Positions 45,588 through 56,414 of a stretch of 64,000 nucleotides of DNA are shown one piece after another (position 1 is the stretch's first letter; each line of letters starts with the position of its first letter). Both the position numbers and the translations under genes were made by a program. The notes under the pieces were generated by a model that saw only the letters and a program-made list of their open reading frames with translations, was not told the DNA's origin and made no database searches. This DNA comes from Myrica gale (Eukaryota; Streptophyta; Magnoliopsida; Fagales; Myricaceae). The stretch spans positions 10,060,874-10,124,873 of the forward strand of contig OZ005607.1 of the NCBI GenBank assembly GCA_963930655.1. Reading direction: 5' to 3'.

Positions 45588-46122
45588 AAAAAGAAGGATG
45601 CAGAATCGAACTGGAAATCTCAGGTTTGGTTATGCATACTTGGTTTGCTGTACTTGTTGTGCTGTTATGTTCTAATTACTTTGGTTTGGTTATGCATACT
45701 TGACATTAGATGCTCCTGACCTTGTGGATGATTACTACCTGAATTTACTGGGTTGGGTCCCGTGGTGAATGGTTGTTGGAATTCCGCTGTTCCAAGTTTG
45801 TTTTCTATCAATTTGGTTTCGCTCTTTGCTTGCCTGTCTTGTTTTCTCTCTCTTTGTATTTTGTGCTAAGAATGTGTAGTTTGCGGCAATAGTAAAGGGT
45901 AACAAGTTGAATATATGACTTCATTAGGTGTCTATTCTGTAGGCCGTGTTGTTCATATCATCATTCAGTGACCTTGTTAAACATGCCTGGTATTTGTTTT
46001 GGTGCTGATTCAAATAACACTAATTAATGTCTTAGGTTTGTTCTGTTTGAACAGAAAGCTTGGGAAGTGGCACATTTTCTGCTATTTGGCAGCCAATTAG
46101 TGCCTTACAAGGGGTTGGGAAG
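45588..46122 (+). pseudogene. EMC4: Captured EMC4 (ER membrane complex subunit 4) fragments
   Basis: Exon piece 1 (45588-45623) reads KKKDAESNWKSQ and ends at a GT donor. After an intron of about 430 bp with an AG at 46054, piece 2 reads KAWEVA (46055-46072), then after two bases and a frame change FSAIWQPISALQGVGK (46075-46122). These are the conserved cytosolic and membrane-flanking motifs of plant EMC4. The roughly 30 residues normally lying between KAWEVA and FSA are missing and the join is out of frame. EMC4 is part of the ER insertase complex; this copy cannot make it. The further frame EYETKDHMKRKASEIEKSK at about 46190-46250 is not recognised. Confidence 0.8.
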
Positions 46123-46519
46123 GGTAAGATGGCTGCTGATTTATATACCTTGAACTGTTATTTCATTCAACTTTTACTTACTAGTTTTCGGGGAGTATGA
46201 AACCAAGGATCATATGAAGCGCAAAGCTAGCGAGATTGAGAAAAGCAAGGTTTTAAGAACATGTCCAATAGATATTCTTTTAACGCTTGTAATTACATCT
46301 TATTGCAGTTTATTCCTAATTTGTAAAGATTCTTGTGTTTGTTATAAAATATTATTAATCAATAACGAAGTATATTTTGTTTTATTATTCTTGGTCTTTA
46401 AATTTTTAAATCCAATTAATTATGATTATTAAAATAAATTTGTATACCGATTAAAAAAGCATGTATAGAAAATATAGAAAAAAAATTAGTGGTGATTTGG
46501 AAATGCAGGCAAAAAAAAA

Positions 46520-46824
46520 TGATAACCTATAGGTCTATAGCGGCGGTCATGTTAGGTCTTTAGCAGCGGTCACCGATTGCCGCTACAGACCTTTAGTGCC
46601 AAAAAAACTGCAACCACGGTTGGGCCTATAGCGGCGGTTGCGACCGCCGTTATAGACCCGAGTTCTTCACAAGCGGTCATACGAACCGCCGCGTTAGATC
46701 TATGTCGACGGAGCTATAGCGGCGTTCGCGACCGCCGCTTAAAAACACTACTATAGGCCAAAATGACCTATAGCAGCGTTTTTTTGGCCACACCGCTGCT
46801 ATAGACCGCTTTTTTTGTAGTGAC
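46520..46824. repeat. CACTA-type terminal fragment with subterminal repeats
   Basis: The right border, reversed, reads CACTACAAAAAAAGCGGTCT, the classic CACTA (En/Spm) end. Internal short repeats of CTATAGCGGCGGTYGCGACC in both orientations are typical subterminal transposase-binding repeats. A second CACTACTATAGGCC at about 46747 faces the end. The opposite CACTA terminus was not found, so it is a truncated or rearranged fragment. Confidence 0.6.
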
Positions 46825-47670
46825 AGTTTTTTGCATGGAAAAACAATTTATTATCATTTCGCCTTTAAAATTAGACCCCCATAAATTTTGATCATAAATC
46901 CGCCACCGTTGATACGTGACCCTTTGGACGCACAAAGAACCGCACCGATTTGGACTAAAATGTTATATATAGCTAATATTGTTTTGCCAAATGTCAAAAG
47001 ATGAAAACAACACTTAATTATAAGATCACGTATTAATTGGTTAAAGTATTTGCTTGGCCATTTCTTCGCGTGATTTGTTACAGGCGCCGGCCAGAGAGAC
47101 AGAGCTAATTTGTCTACAATTTTCTTTTTTTTGGCGACGTGGATTGGTTTGGAATCTTATTCATTATTCCGATACATCGATTCTCGCCCCCCTAGTCAAC
47201 TTCTTGGGTGCGCAGATTTGCAAGTGAGTTTTTTTCTGTTTTTTTTTATTATTAATTTGTAAGTGGCATGCACGTAGTAGAATTATCTAATCCAAAAAAA
47301 AAAAAACCAGAGAAAAAGGGCATGCACGTTGAAGCTTTCTCATTTGTAATCCGGAGCATTCTGAAGATCGAAATCCTATAACTTATTAAAGAGCATTTTC
47401 TTATGAGCAAAACAAGTTAGATATCTACCAAGAGTTTTAAATCGGGTAATAATTATGGCTTTGTCTGTTTGATCATCAAAGATGGACCTGATAAGTTCTT
47501 TCATCCTATTTTGATCGTGCCTGAATAAAAAAAAAAAAATAAGGGCAAACATTGTATTACGCCCTATAGACAAAAATCAAATTAGACAACGTAACTTTTA
47601 ATTTGTTTGATTACTGCTTTAGAAGTTTTTTTAAAAAAATCAATCATTCTCCACCATTTGATTTGGCTAT

Positions 47671-48096
47671 TAAATTAAACAAAAAGTGACGTGGATTTAC
47701 TGAAATACTCCTCCAAATAAAATAAAATAAAATAAAAGCCCTCTTTTCTACTTGCAAGTGCAAATAGGAGAGGTGATTTGGAAAAAAAAATTGCAAAAGG
47801 AGAGGCAAATTGAACATTTAGGGGATGTTCGTTTATAAAAAAATTGTAAGATTTTGATAAAATTGTGAATATTTAAGTGATGTTAAATTAAACAAAAAGT
47901 GACGTCGATTTACTGAAATACTCCTCCAAATAAAATAAAAACCCTCTTTTTCACTTGCAAGTGCAAATAGGAGAGGTGATTAGGAAAAAAAAGTGCAAAA
48001 GGAGAGGCAAATTGAAAATCTAAGGGATGTTCGTTTATAAAAAAATTGTAAGATTCCGATAAAATTGTGAATATTTAAGTGATATTAAAGTTGTAT
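47671..48096. repeat. 213-bp tandem duplication
   Basis: TAAATTAAACAAAAAGTGAC and the next roughly 190 bp (including TACTTGCAAGTGCAAATAGG or its CACTTGCAAGTG variant) are present twice head to tail, at 47671 and 47884. There are few differences plus a change in the number of AAAAT units. It is a recent local duplication in noncoding DNA. Confidence 0.85.
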
Positions 48097-48241
48097 TGAT
48101 ATGCGTGCAGAAGTTGTTATAAGAGATTGATGTTTGTAAAAAAGGTAATATAGCGTTATATTGAAATACGTATTTTTGTGATGTTTAGATTGTAAATATA
48201 TAAGTAGGATACAAATCCTAAAATTTTAGTATAAACGAACC
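48025..48241. repeat. MITE with GTTCGTTTATA ends
   Basis: GATGTTCGTTTATAAAAA on the left and, reversed, AGGTTCGTTTATACTAAA on the right share an 11 bp perfect inverted repeat. The start of the same element is copied in the upstream tandem unit (about 47823). A similar left end is seen at about 55827. Confidence 0.6.
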
Positions 48242-48450
48242 TAATCTAGATTTTTTTTTTCATGTCAAGTCTTATTAACTGCAAAAGTCTCTCGAACTCA
48301 GGCCTCAAGCCCATCAAAAACTTTAACGTTTCGTGTATTGTAAGCTTCACGCGCAGCAAAGAAAGGCACAGTATTCGTCACTACGCTTCTATAATAACTT
48401 CAAATACACAAATCTGAAACATGGAAACTACTTCTAAAGTTAATTTTCTA

Positions 48451-48635
48451 TGATACTCCATTTGATACTTAAAATTTTACATCTCTTAAAATTGTAACAC
48501 AATAAAAAATTACAATATAATATATCTCTTTCCATCAAATCATTATTTTTCACTATAAAAATATAAAAAATTATCTCTCTCTTCTCTTTTTCATCAACCC
48601 CAATACTTAAAATTTTATTTCTCAAACACAGCTCT
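48451..48635. repeat. MITE-like AT-rich repeat (GCTGCGTTTG family relative)
   Basis: Blocks ACTTAAAATTTTACATCTCT, TACAATATAATATATCTCTT and TTTTCATCAACCCCAATACT follow the order of 37680-37880. The ends are degenerate. Confidence 0.45.
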
Positions 48636-48639
48636 TCAT

Positions 48640-51128
48640 CATGGAAGACTTATCCCACGTGAGAGCTCCATTTACCTCGTTTGTTTTTTGGACCGATCTA
48701 ACCCCTCCCGAAACTAAAAGAAGGCTTGTCGATACCAATTACTCGTTTGTTGGACCGGACCAAAAATACGGCATCATCAGATATGATGATGTTTCTCAAA
48801 TAAAAAACAAACAAACAAATCATGTTCAATCGTGACTATAGATCTTCGGAATTAAAGTAGGGTTAAGGTTTCATCACATTATATAAAATTACAAAATATA
48901 AAGCTAGCTACTAAAGAGATTTAAATATAGGTTTTAATAACGTATAGACCCACTTTAATTCCTATGTCTCTATTTGTCTCCTTCACCTGGCGAATTCTGC
49001 GCCTTTGTTTTATGCGTGAGTCACGTACGCGGCTTTCCTTTTAAAAACAATTTCCTTTTAATAAAATTGAAGGTCGATGGGATTCGGCTCCCATTGCCAA
49101 CACAAACAGCGTCACCAATGCCGTATGCAGTCGACTTCATGAAGCCAGCTAAATACCAGCTGCCTCTGCCACAAGCACCTACTTCGTTTTCTCTCTTCTT
49201 CTCCTCCGCTCCTCTTTCTCCACGTGAAAAGGTGAAGGACGACAGATTGAAATAGAGAAACGAAGCCATTATTACCCTACTGCACCCAATTGCACCCAAT
49301 TCTCATTTAATTAACTGTAAGGGTTGTCATAGTGATTAAGACTTGAATCTTGATAGGATACTTATTTTAAGTCTCAAATTCAAAATTTCATAGATGTTAT
49401 AAACTCTTTGGAACCAAATTAAGGAGTTTTTGACTTGATAATTGTTTAATTTGTGTGAGACTAAAAATTGCAGACTTTAAAATTAGTCATATGCACGTAA
49501 GTTAGTCTAGACACCCTATTAGAAAAAAAATTTAATTTTTAAGTTAGGACGGAATCAGAAATTGTCGATTGAGAGTTGATTACATAAAAAAAATATTTTG
49601 AAAGAGTCAAAATAATAAATATAAACACACCAAAACAACAGCCATTTTGTTTGACAGATTTTGGGGGTTGCTGGGCCATGACCCCCAGTCCCCTTGGCTG
49701 CTGATATATGTCTTCACCGTGCATATGGAATGGAACCACATCAGGCCGGCTAGCTAGCTCATCATCTAGGCATGTGTTCCCTCTTGTATATCCTACCAAA
49801 TTTGTCACCCACCACATGATCCGAAGTCTTCTTCTCCGCCCATTAATGTTAATACGATACCTAAACTCCACATAGCTTATATTAGACTATAATCTGCCAT
49901 TTTTCTTGGTCGGGTTGATAAAGTTGAGTTCCCGTGAGAGAAAGAGGAAAGTTTTTTTTTTTTTTTAAAGGAATTGCGCCAATCTCAAAGGTGGTGTGTG
50001 ATGAGCTCTTACATATATTATCTACTAAAAAATCAAAGGCCGCCCAAACCACTTGCATTATATAATTAATTCCATTATTTTGAAATAATAGAATATTCTC
50101 TTTGCAATTGAGTCCCGCGTGTTACTGTAAATCATTTAAGAAATGGAGTTAGAGCTTCTTCGGCACAAAAAAATCCTCAAGATTTTTTTGAATACAAAAT
50201 ATTCACAACCAAACATCATTTTTAACCCTACATAAAAATAACTACAACACGCATACCAATAAAGTTAACATCACATAAAAATTCTCAAAACACAAAAAAA
50301 TCCTCAAAATACTATACAACCGAACAGCCCCTTAATGTCAAGAGGGCCCATCTCCACTCCAAGGGACAACATATACTTTGCGCTGTTAAATACTCGCTGA
50401 TTCTACGCTATGACTAATGCCGTCCAGGCAACCTTTTAATTTGAAGGTGAAAAATATATCAAATCAGAATTGGAGTTGATCTTGCACGTTACTGCCTTAT
50501 TTCACGGATTTTTTTTTTATTAGCTCAAGTTCAACGAAGTGAATTCATTTACGGCACATATAAATAAACTCGAAGTGAATGTACAGATAAACTTGAGGAG
50601 ATTACTCGGTGGCTCACGGTCTATAATTCTTATTTAAGTCACTAATTTTAATCTTGTGATTCTAATTACTGAGATTACTCTTGAGGTTTTATAAGGGTTT
50701 ATAAAATCTTAGTAACAAAGTAGAAGAATGTTGGATGATAGAATGATATTTTATTTCAATTCGTTAAAAAATAAGAAGAGAGAAAAATTAATAGAGTAAG
50801 TTAAAACTTAGGAAGATAAAATATTTAATGTAATTTTTTATAATAACGAAGTATTAAAGTTGGTAGAAAAAAGTATTGAAATTTTAATATAATTTTTGAA
50901 ATTTTAATATTTGGTTGTAAAAAAAATTATACTTCAAATTTTAATATTTCATAACACTAAGGTACAGACAAACCGCATTCCCGCATTCCTCTTGGTTATC
51001 GAGTTCCCGAATAAGGATCTCATCCTTATTTAGACGCAAATTATATAATTTTTTTTTACTGATTTTTGAACAACTCAAGGGCAGCTAAAATCTGGTCGAA
51101 AATGGAAAATATATTTAACCATGAAATG
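48640..51128. other. AT-rich intergenic DNA, no gene recognised
   Basis: Short frames on both strands at 48974-49299 and 49539-49871 carry no known motif. A stretch at about 49640-49700 (GGGGGTTGCTGGGCCATGAC) looks like transposon end sequence but has no partner. Segment 50150-50340 resembles, inverted, the GTTCGTTTATA MITE type. Confidence 0.4.
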
Positions 51129-51312
51129 GCAGGCTGCGTTGCACAAAATATTTCATCAACTCCCAATAAAATACTATAATATAATCTCTATCATCAAAAA
51201 ATATAAAAAAAATTATAAAAAATATAAAAAATTACCTCTCTATTCACTTTTTCACTAAACCCAATACCAACACTAAACCCAATATCAAAAATTTTACAGC
51301 ACAGACATAACC
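51129..51312. repeat. MITE, GCTGCGTTTG family (copy 2)
   Basis: AGGCTGCGTTGCACAAAATATT on the left and CAAAAATTTTACAGCACAGACATAACC on the right frame the same block order as 37680-37880 (AATAAAATACTATAATATAA, CACTTTTTCACTAAACCCAA). Confidence 0.55.
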
Positions 51313-51639
51313 TCACGGACTAGAAACAAGGAACAGCTATTAATAATGTATTTTATTCTCCTGTTTTTCCTCTCCACAATAATTGTTAATATATTTTATT
51401 CAGATGAACACCAAACCGCCAAACCCAACTTCACCCGTATCATTCCACGCAACATGTTCATCTGGGGAAAGTCTTTAGCACCATTGCTAGGGTAAACCTA
51501 ACTAGCAGCAGTGCCAGTGAGTAAATAGCTGACAGTTATTTTCTCTTTCCTACCACCATTAAACCTACCATCTTTAACCCGTTTCACTGAATTCTCTTTG
51601 TTTTAAGTTGCTTCTTTACCTTTTCCTGGATTTTTTTAG

Positions 51640-52211
51640 GCAGTTTCCTTTTAAGTTTTAAGTTTCGCAACGGGAGAGAGAATAAGAGATTCACTCGTCG
51701 TGGTTTCACAATCAAAGTCAGGTCAGCTCTCTAGTAGCCGGTTCCTTCATATTCAATCTAGTTCCAGCTCTTCTTTGACTTTGTTCTGATGATTTTTTTT
51801 TGTGTTTTTTTTTTGTTTTCAATAATTTAATGCATAAAGATATCTAAGAGCCTATCAATACCGAAGCTGTCATCAAGTTCAAACCAGCTGGTGCTTTGCG
51901 AGATTCGTGCCTAATATTTGTCTGTTCTTCTTACTTGCATTGAAATCCTTTCAGAACCCTAAAAGGGTACCTCAGATTTGCTTCCTGCTCTGGAATTACA
52001 CATCTGGGTGTCTCTCTTGGAGCGTACATGATCCAAAAGGTGCCAACTCTTCTCTTCCTTATTCGGTTTTCTTCATAGGTTTTTTTTTTTAATTTGAATA
52101 GTGTTTGCGGGTTCTTGTATTGGCCCTCCTCTATAAGGACTCCCGATTTGATTTGCAACTAGCTTAACGAAAATCCATCTCTTTCTTTTTCAGTGAATCT
52201 CCAGTTTTAGG
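51640..52211 (+). promoter_or_regulatory. 5' leader of the receptor kinase with an intron
   Basis: A donor AAAGTCAG|GTCAGC after 51721 and an acceptor TTTTTCAG ending at 52193 enclose a T-rich 472 bp intron. It ends 18 bases before the start codon region. Leader introns with intronless coding regions are common in this receptor family. The transcription start is inferred. Confidence 0.5.
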
Positions 52212-54722
52212 ATGATGGGATGTGGAAAACCTGAGTTGTTAATATGGGTCTTATCAATTCTATACTTGGCATGGTTTTCTAGTGGGTTTAATCCTGTAGA
52301 CAATTACCGTATAGCCTGTGGATCATCCGCCAATGCTTCAGTAGGTAGCCTTGTATTCATTGCCGATGACTTGGCTTCAAATTTTCTGTCAACCCCTCAA
52401 GATATTCTTGCCAAAGCCCCTTTGAAATCAATTTCTTTCTCCGAATATTCATCACTGTATCAGACAGCAAGAGTCTTCACTGGATCCTCAAAGTACACGT
52501 TCTCAATCAGTCAGAGTGGGAGACACTGGATCCGCCTCTATTTCTACCCGTTCGTATATAATAGTTACAATATGAGTGAGGCAACTTTTGCTGTTTCGAC
52601 TCAAGACCACGTCCTTCTGAACGATTTCAGTGTTAAAAATTCTTCTGTGTTGAAAGAATTTTCCTTAAATGTTACATCAAACAACCTAGTAATCACCTTC
52701 ACCCCTTTCAACAATTCAATCGCATTCTTAAATGCCATTGAAGTGGTTTCTCTCCCTGATGGGCTCATTACCGATGATGCCGCCACTGTTAATCCATCAG
52801 GAATGTTCCTGGGGTTGTTACCTGTGGCACTTGAGACGGTTTGGAGGGTGAACATGGGTGGCCCAAAGGTCACATTTGATAATGATACGCTTGGGAGAAC
52901 TTGGATTCCTGATCAAAGTTTTTTATTACAGCAGAGTTCTGTCATTGAGTACTCAAACACTGCTGCTGTTAAGTATGTTCAAGGTGGGGCAACTCAGGAT
53001 ATTGCTCCTGACAGTGTCTATGGTACTGCCACTGGGATGAACTCATCAGGTAACCCTGACGTCAATTTCAATGTGACCTGGGAGTTCAATGTTGATCCGG
53101 GATTTCAGTACCTTGTTCGGTTTCACTTTTGTGATATAGTGAGTACTAGCCTTAATCAGCTCTACTTCGATGTCTACATTAATTCCTGGATTGTTGTTAA
53201 GGATCTTGATCTGAGTACTTACTTGGTGAACATCTTAGCTGCTGCATATTATATGGATTTTGTTACGGTTTCGGCTGTTAGTAATAAGCTTCATGTTAGT
53301 ATTGGTCCATCTACTTTACCTGGTGCTTATCCTAATGCCATCCTAAATGGGCTTGAGATCATGAAAATGAATAATTCGATGGGCAGTCTGAGTGCAGCAG
53401 CCTCTGTGATTATTCCTTCTGATTCAAGTTCAAAGAAAAATGTTGGGGTGATAGTGGGCATAGGTATCGGGGCCTTCATTGCAGTGATATTTGCTGTACT
53501 TCTCTTCCTGTTGTGCAGAAGAAGAAGAAAACTGGCACTTCAAGGACATACGAAGACATGGATTCCGTTATCCATCACTGGAGGAAATTCTCATTCCGTG
53601 GGAAGTAAATACTCTAATGGAACTACTATTAGTGCCATTTCAAACCTTCGCTATCGCATTCCTTTTCTGGCAGTTCAAGAGGCTACAAACAACTTTGACG
53701 AGAGTTGGGTTATTGGGATTGGTGGTTTTGGGAAAGTGTACAAGGGTGTTCTAAATGAGGATACAAAAGTGGCAGTTAAGAGAGGAAATCCTCGGTCCCA
53801 GCAGGGACTTGCAGAGTTTCAAACTGAAATCGAGATGCTATCTCAGTTCCGCCATCGCCATCTTGTCTCATTGATTGGGTACTGTGATGAAAAGAATGAG
53901 ATGATCTTGGTTTATGAATATATGGAGAACGGGACCCTCAAGAGTCACCTTTACGGCTCAGGTCTTCCCAGCATGAGTTGGAAGCAGAGGCTTGAAATTT
54001 GTATTGGTTCAGCAAGAGGACTCCATTACCTTCACACGGGATATGCAAAAGCAGTTATTCATCGTGATGTAAAGTCTGCTAATATCTTGCTTGATGAGAA
54101 TCTCATGGCCAAAGTTGCTGATTTTGGGCTCTCGAAGACGGGGCCTGAAATTGATCAGACCCATGTGAGTACAGCAGTGAAAGGAAGTTTTGGGTATCTT
54201 GATCCGGAATATTTCAGAAGGCAACAACTGACGGAAAAGTCGGATGTGTATTCATTTGGTGTGGTTTTATTTGAAGTTCTTTGTGCAAGACCTGTTATAG
54301 ATCCATCCCTTCCGAGGGAAATGGTGAACTTAGCTGAATGGGCAATGAAATGGCAAAAGAAAGGGCAGTTGGAACAAATAATAGACTCTACTCTTGCAGG
54401 GAAAATTAGGCCAGATTCTCTGAGGAAGTTTGGAGAGACTGCTGAGAAATGCTTGGCTGACTATGGTGTTGACAGGCCATCTATGGGAGACGTACTGTGG
54501 AATCTAGAATATGCTCTTCAACTTCAAGAGGCAGTTATCGATTTTGAGCCTGAAGAAAACAGTAGTAATATGATTGGTGAACTCTCTCCACAAGTGAACA
54601 ATTTCGGGGATAACACTCCTAGTGTTTCTGCTACACAGTTTGAAGCGGGACCTGTGGATGATCTTTCAGGTGTTTCCATGAGTAGGGTGTTCTCGCAGCT
54701 GGTGAAGTCTGAGGGTAGGTAA
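52212..54722 (+). CDS. CrRLK1L receptor-like kinase (THESEUS1-like)
   Basis: A single exon encodes 836 aa, the usual intronless form of this family. A signal peptide (about residues 1-25, hydrophobic LLIWVLSILYLAWFSSGF) precedes two malectin-like domains (about 30-200 and 205-390) with many N-glycosylation sites and motifs TARVFTGSSKYTF, GRHWIRLYFYPF and YLVRFHFCDIV. A single membrane span (about 412-433, GVIVGIGIGAFIAVIFAVLL) ends in RRRRK. The kinase domain (about 495-765) has GIGGFGKVYKG, the ATP-binding Lys in VAVKRG (about 523), catalytic HRDVKSANILLDEN (RD kinase, Asp about 619), DFGLSK (about 637) and GSFGYLDPEYFRR. It is therefore expected to be active. The tail ends SRVFSQLVKSEGR, like THE1 and relatives. 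Family members sense cell-wall state, often with RALF peptides. Two in-frame ATGs start the frame; the first is used. Confidence 0.93.
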   Translation: MMGCGKPELLIWVLSILYLAWFSSGFNPVDNYRIACGSSANASVGSLVFIADDLASNFLSTPQDILAKAPLKSISFSEYSSLYQTARVFTGSSKYTFSISQSGRHWIRLYFYPFVYNSYNMSEATFAVSTQDHVLLNDFSVKNSSVLKEFSLNVTSNNLVITFTPFNNSIAFLNAIEVVSLPDGLITDDAATVNPSGMFLGLLPVALETVWRVNMGGPKVTFDNDTLGRTWIPDQSFLLQQSSVIEYSNTAAVKYVQGGATQDIAPDSVYGTATGMNSSGNPDVNFNVTWEFNVDPGFQYLVRFHFCDIVSTSLNQLYFDVYINSWIVVKDLDLSTYLVNILAAAYYMDFVTVSAVSNKLHVSIGPSTLPGAYPNAILNGLEIMKMNNSMGSLSAAASVIIPSDSSSKKNVGVIVGIGIGAFIAVIFAVLLFLLCRRRRKLALQGHTKTWIPLSITGGNSHSVGSKYSNGTTISAISNLRYRIPFLAVQEATNNFDESWVIGIGGFGKVYKGVLNEDTKVAVKRGNPRSQQGLAEFQTEIEMLSQFRHRHLVSLIGYCDEKNEMILVYEYMENGTLKSHLYGSGLPSMSWKQRLEICIGSARGLHYLHTGYAKAVIHRDVKSANILLDENLMAKVADFGLSKTGPEIDQTHVSTAVKGSFGYLDPEYFRRQQLTEKSDVYSFGVVLFEVLCARPVIDPSLPREMVNLAEWAMKWQKKGQLEQIIDSTLAGKIRPDSLRKFGETAEKCLADYGVDRPSMGDVLWNLEYALQLQEAVIDFEPEENSSNMIGELSPQVNNFGDNTPSVSATQFEAGPVDDLSGVSMSRVFSQLVKSEGR

Positions 54723-56414
54723 CCGATTCGAGATTGTATACTCTTTTTTTTTATTTCAGCTACTTTCTGATAAGACTTCTGTGCTCTTTTCCTCTGAGCA
54801 ATCGCTGTTCATTATATCACAGTAGATAGGGCATTCTCTTGATTCTGTCATCCATAAAATGACTAGAATCGTCAAAACTTGTTTGCTTTTCTGGTAAGAT
54901 GATGCGAGTATCTCCTTGTGCATGGCTTCTTTGATTGTTAACTGGAAGGAAGAACTCTGCTTCCATTCCCTGCTTAAGGTCTTTATAGGGGTGTCTTCTG
55001 TGGAGTTCTGCAATAAAGAAATTGCTGAAAGCAATGAGAGTTCGACTTTGTACAGAAGGGCTGGTGGTTCAATTGGGTTTTAGCAGTTTACGAGGGTGTT
55101 CTTACAGCAGGTGCTCGCGTTTCTGTCTCATTTGTATCTGTTGTTCCGTATATAAGAAGTAACATGATAATGAACAACATTCAGTATTGGTACTGATAGT
55201 GCGTTTGTGGTGAGTGATTGGGAATGTTACCATACTTTTAACTGCTGTTGTGATCTCTGTTAAATCTTGTCTCCAGATTTCATACATGTGGCTAGAAATT
55301 TGCATCAAGTCTTCCTGTTTATGTTTCTTTTTGTTGTCTTAATACTTTGCTGACACCTAGGTCAATGCTATTTTGGGGTCTGTATTACTAATTTCATCCA
55401 TCAAAGAATGACGAGTTAGCCACCACAAGTTTTTTCTGTAAGGGAGAGATTTTTAGTCTTAGCCTTAAAACTTTGTGGTTGGTTCTAATAGAAAACACAA
55501 GCCACCAGAGACTCACTTATTATTCCTACATCCTTTGGACTACTCTCATTATTTCATCCATCAAAGAATAATGAGAGTTAGCACCCTGTTATTAAGAGCA
55601 ATTATCTATATCATCAATAGATAAAGTGAACCACCTTAGAGAAGATCAATGGTTTTCTAGGAAAAATTAATAGTTGGAAGAATTGTTCGAATGACCAAAT
55701 CTTCGGAACAGAACGTACGAGAGAGGATTGGCCCATCGGGGTTATTAACGTTTACTTTGTCTGAGATGAAAAAGTTTTGCTAGGGCGGGCAACTCCCCGC
55801 ATTACGGTAAATGGTAAATTAGAGCATGTTCGTTTGTAAAAATATTCTGAAATACAATAGTAATCAACAAATATATAAAACGAACATCCAAAATCTTAAA
55901 AATTCATTCACCAATACTTTTTACACAATCTCCAATAACTTTTCACATAAACGTCAATACCTTTTAAAAAAATTATAACAAATATTTACTCTCCATACTT
56001 TTTTATCTAACTCCAATACTTTTTTATTAAACAATTACATCAATTCATCTATCTATAACTTTTTACAAACTCCAACAAAAATTAAATATATTTAAAAATA
56101 TTCATCAACTTTTACACAAGAACCTATAAACCTTCGATCAACATATATATTCGCAATTCTATCAAAATCTTTACCATACTTTCCATGTTCCGTACATTTA
56201 TTTGTTATCCTATTTAAAAATAGTGTAATTTGACCCCCCACTCTCCCGTAAAAGTAGACACACTGTTGAACCAAGTAAATCTTCGTGTCAAATTTTCTTA
56301 ATTCTTTTTTTTATTGTTTATCAACAAGATATTGGTCGGAAGAGAAGCATGTTTTCTTGATCTAGACACCATTTCAGATAGGAGTATTGCACCTATCTAG
56401 TCTGATAGTGGATA
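54723..56414. other. 3' flank of the receptor kinase and intergenic DNA
   Basis: The first few hundred bases are probably 3' UTR (T-rich, balanced composition to about 55.3 kb). A 20 bp phrase ATTTCATCCATCAAAGAAT occurs at about 55392 and 55552. From 55.8 kb a GTTCGTTTGTAAAAAT sequence resembles the left end of the MITE at 48025. No gene is recognised. Confidence 0.4.

Larger units (their letters stand above)
45536..46908. mobile_element. hAT element carrying EMC4 gene fragments (Pack-type)
   Basis: The termini CAGAGGCGGATG and, reversed, CGGTGGCGGATT form an inverted repeat of the CAGNGGCGG type. Flanking octamers TTCATACG (45528-45535) and TTGATACG (46909-46916) agree at 7 of 8 positions. 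The 1,373 bp interior has no transposase. It holds two exon-like pieces of EMC4 with the intron between them retained, and near the right end a CACTA-type terminal fragment. It is a non-autonomous element that captured host DNA. Confidence 0.8.
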
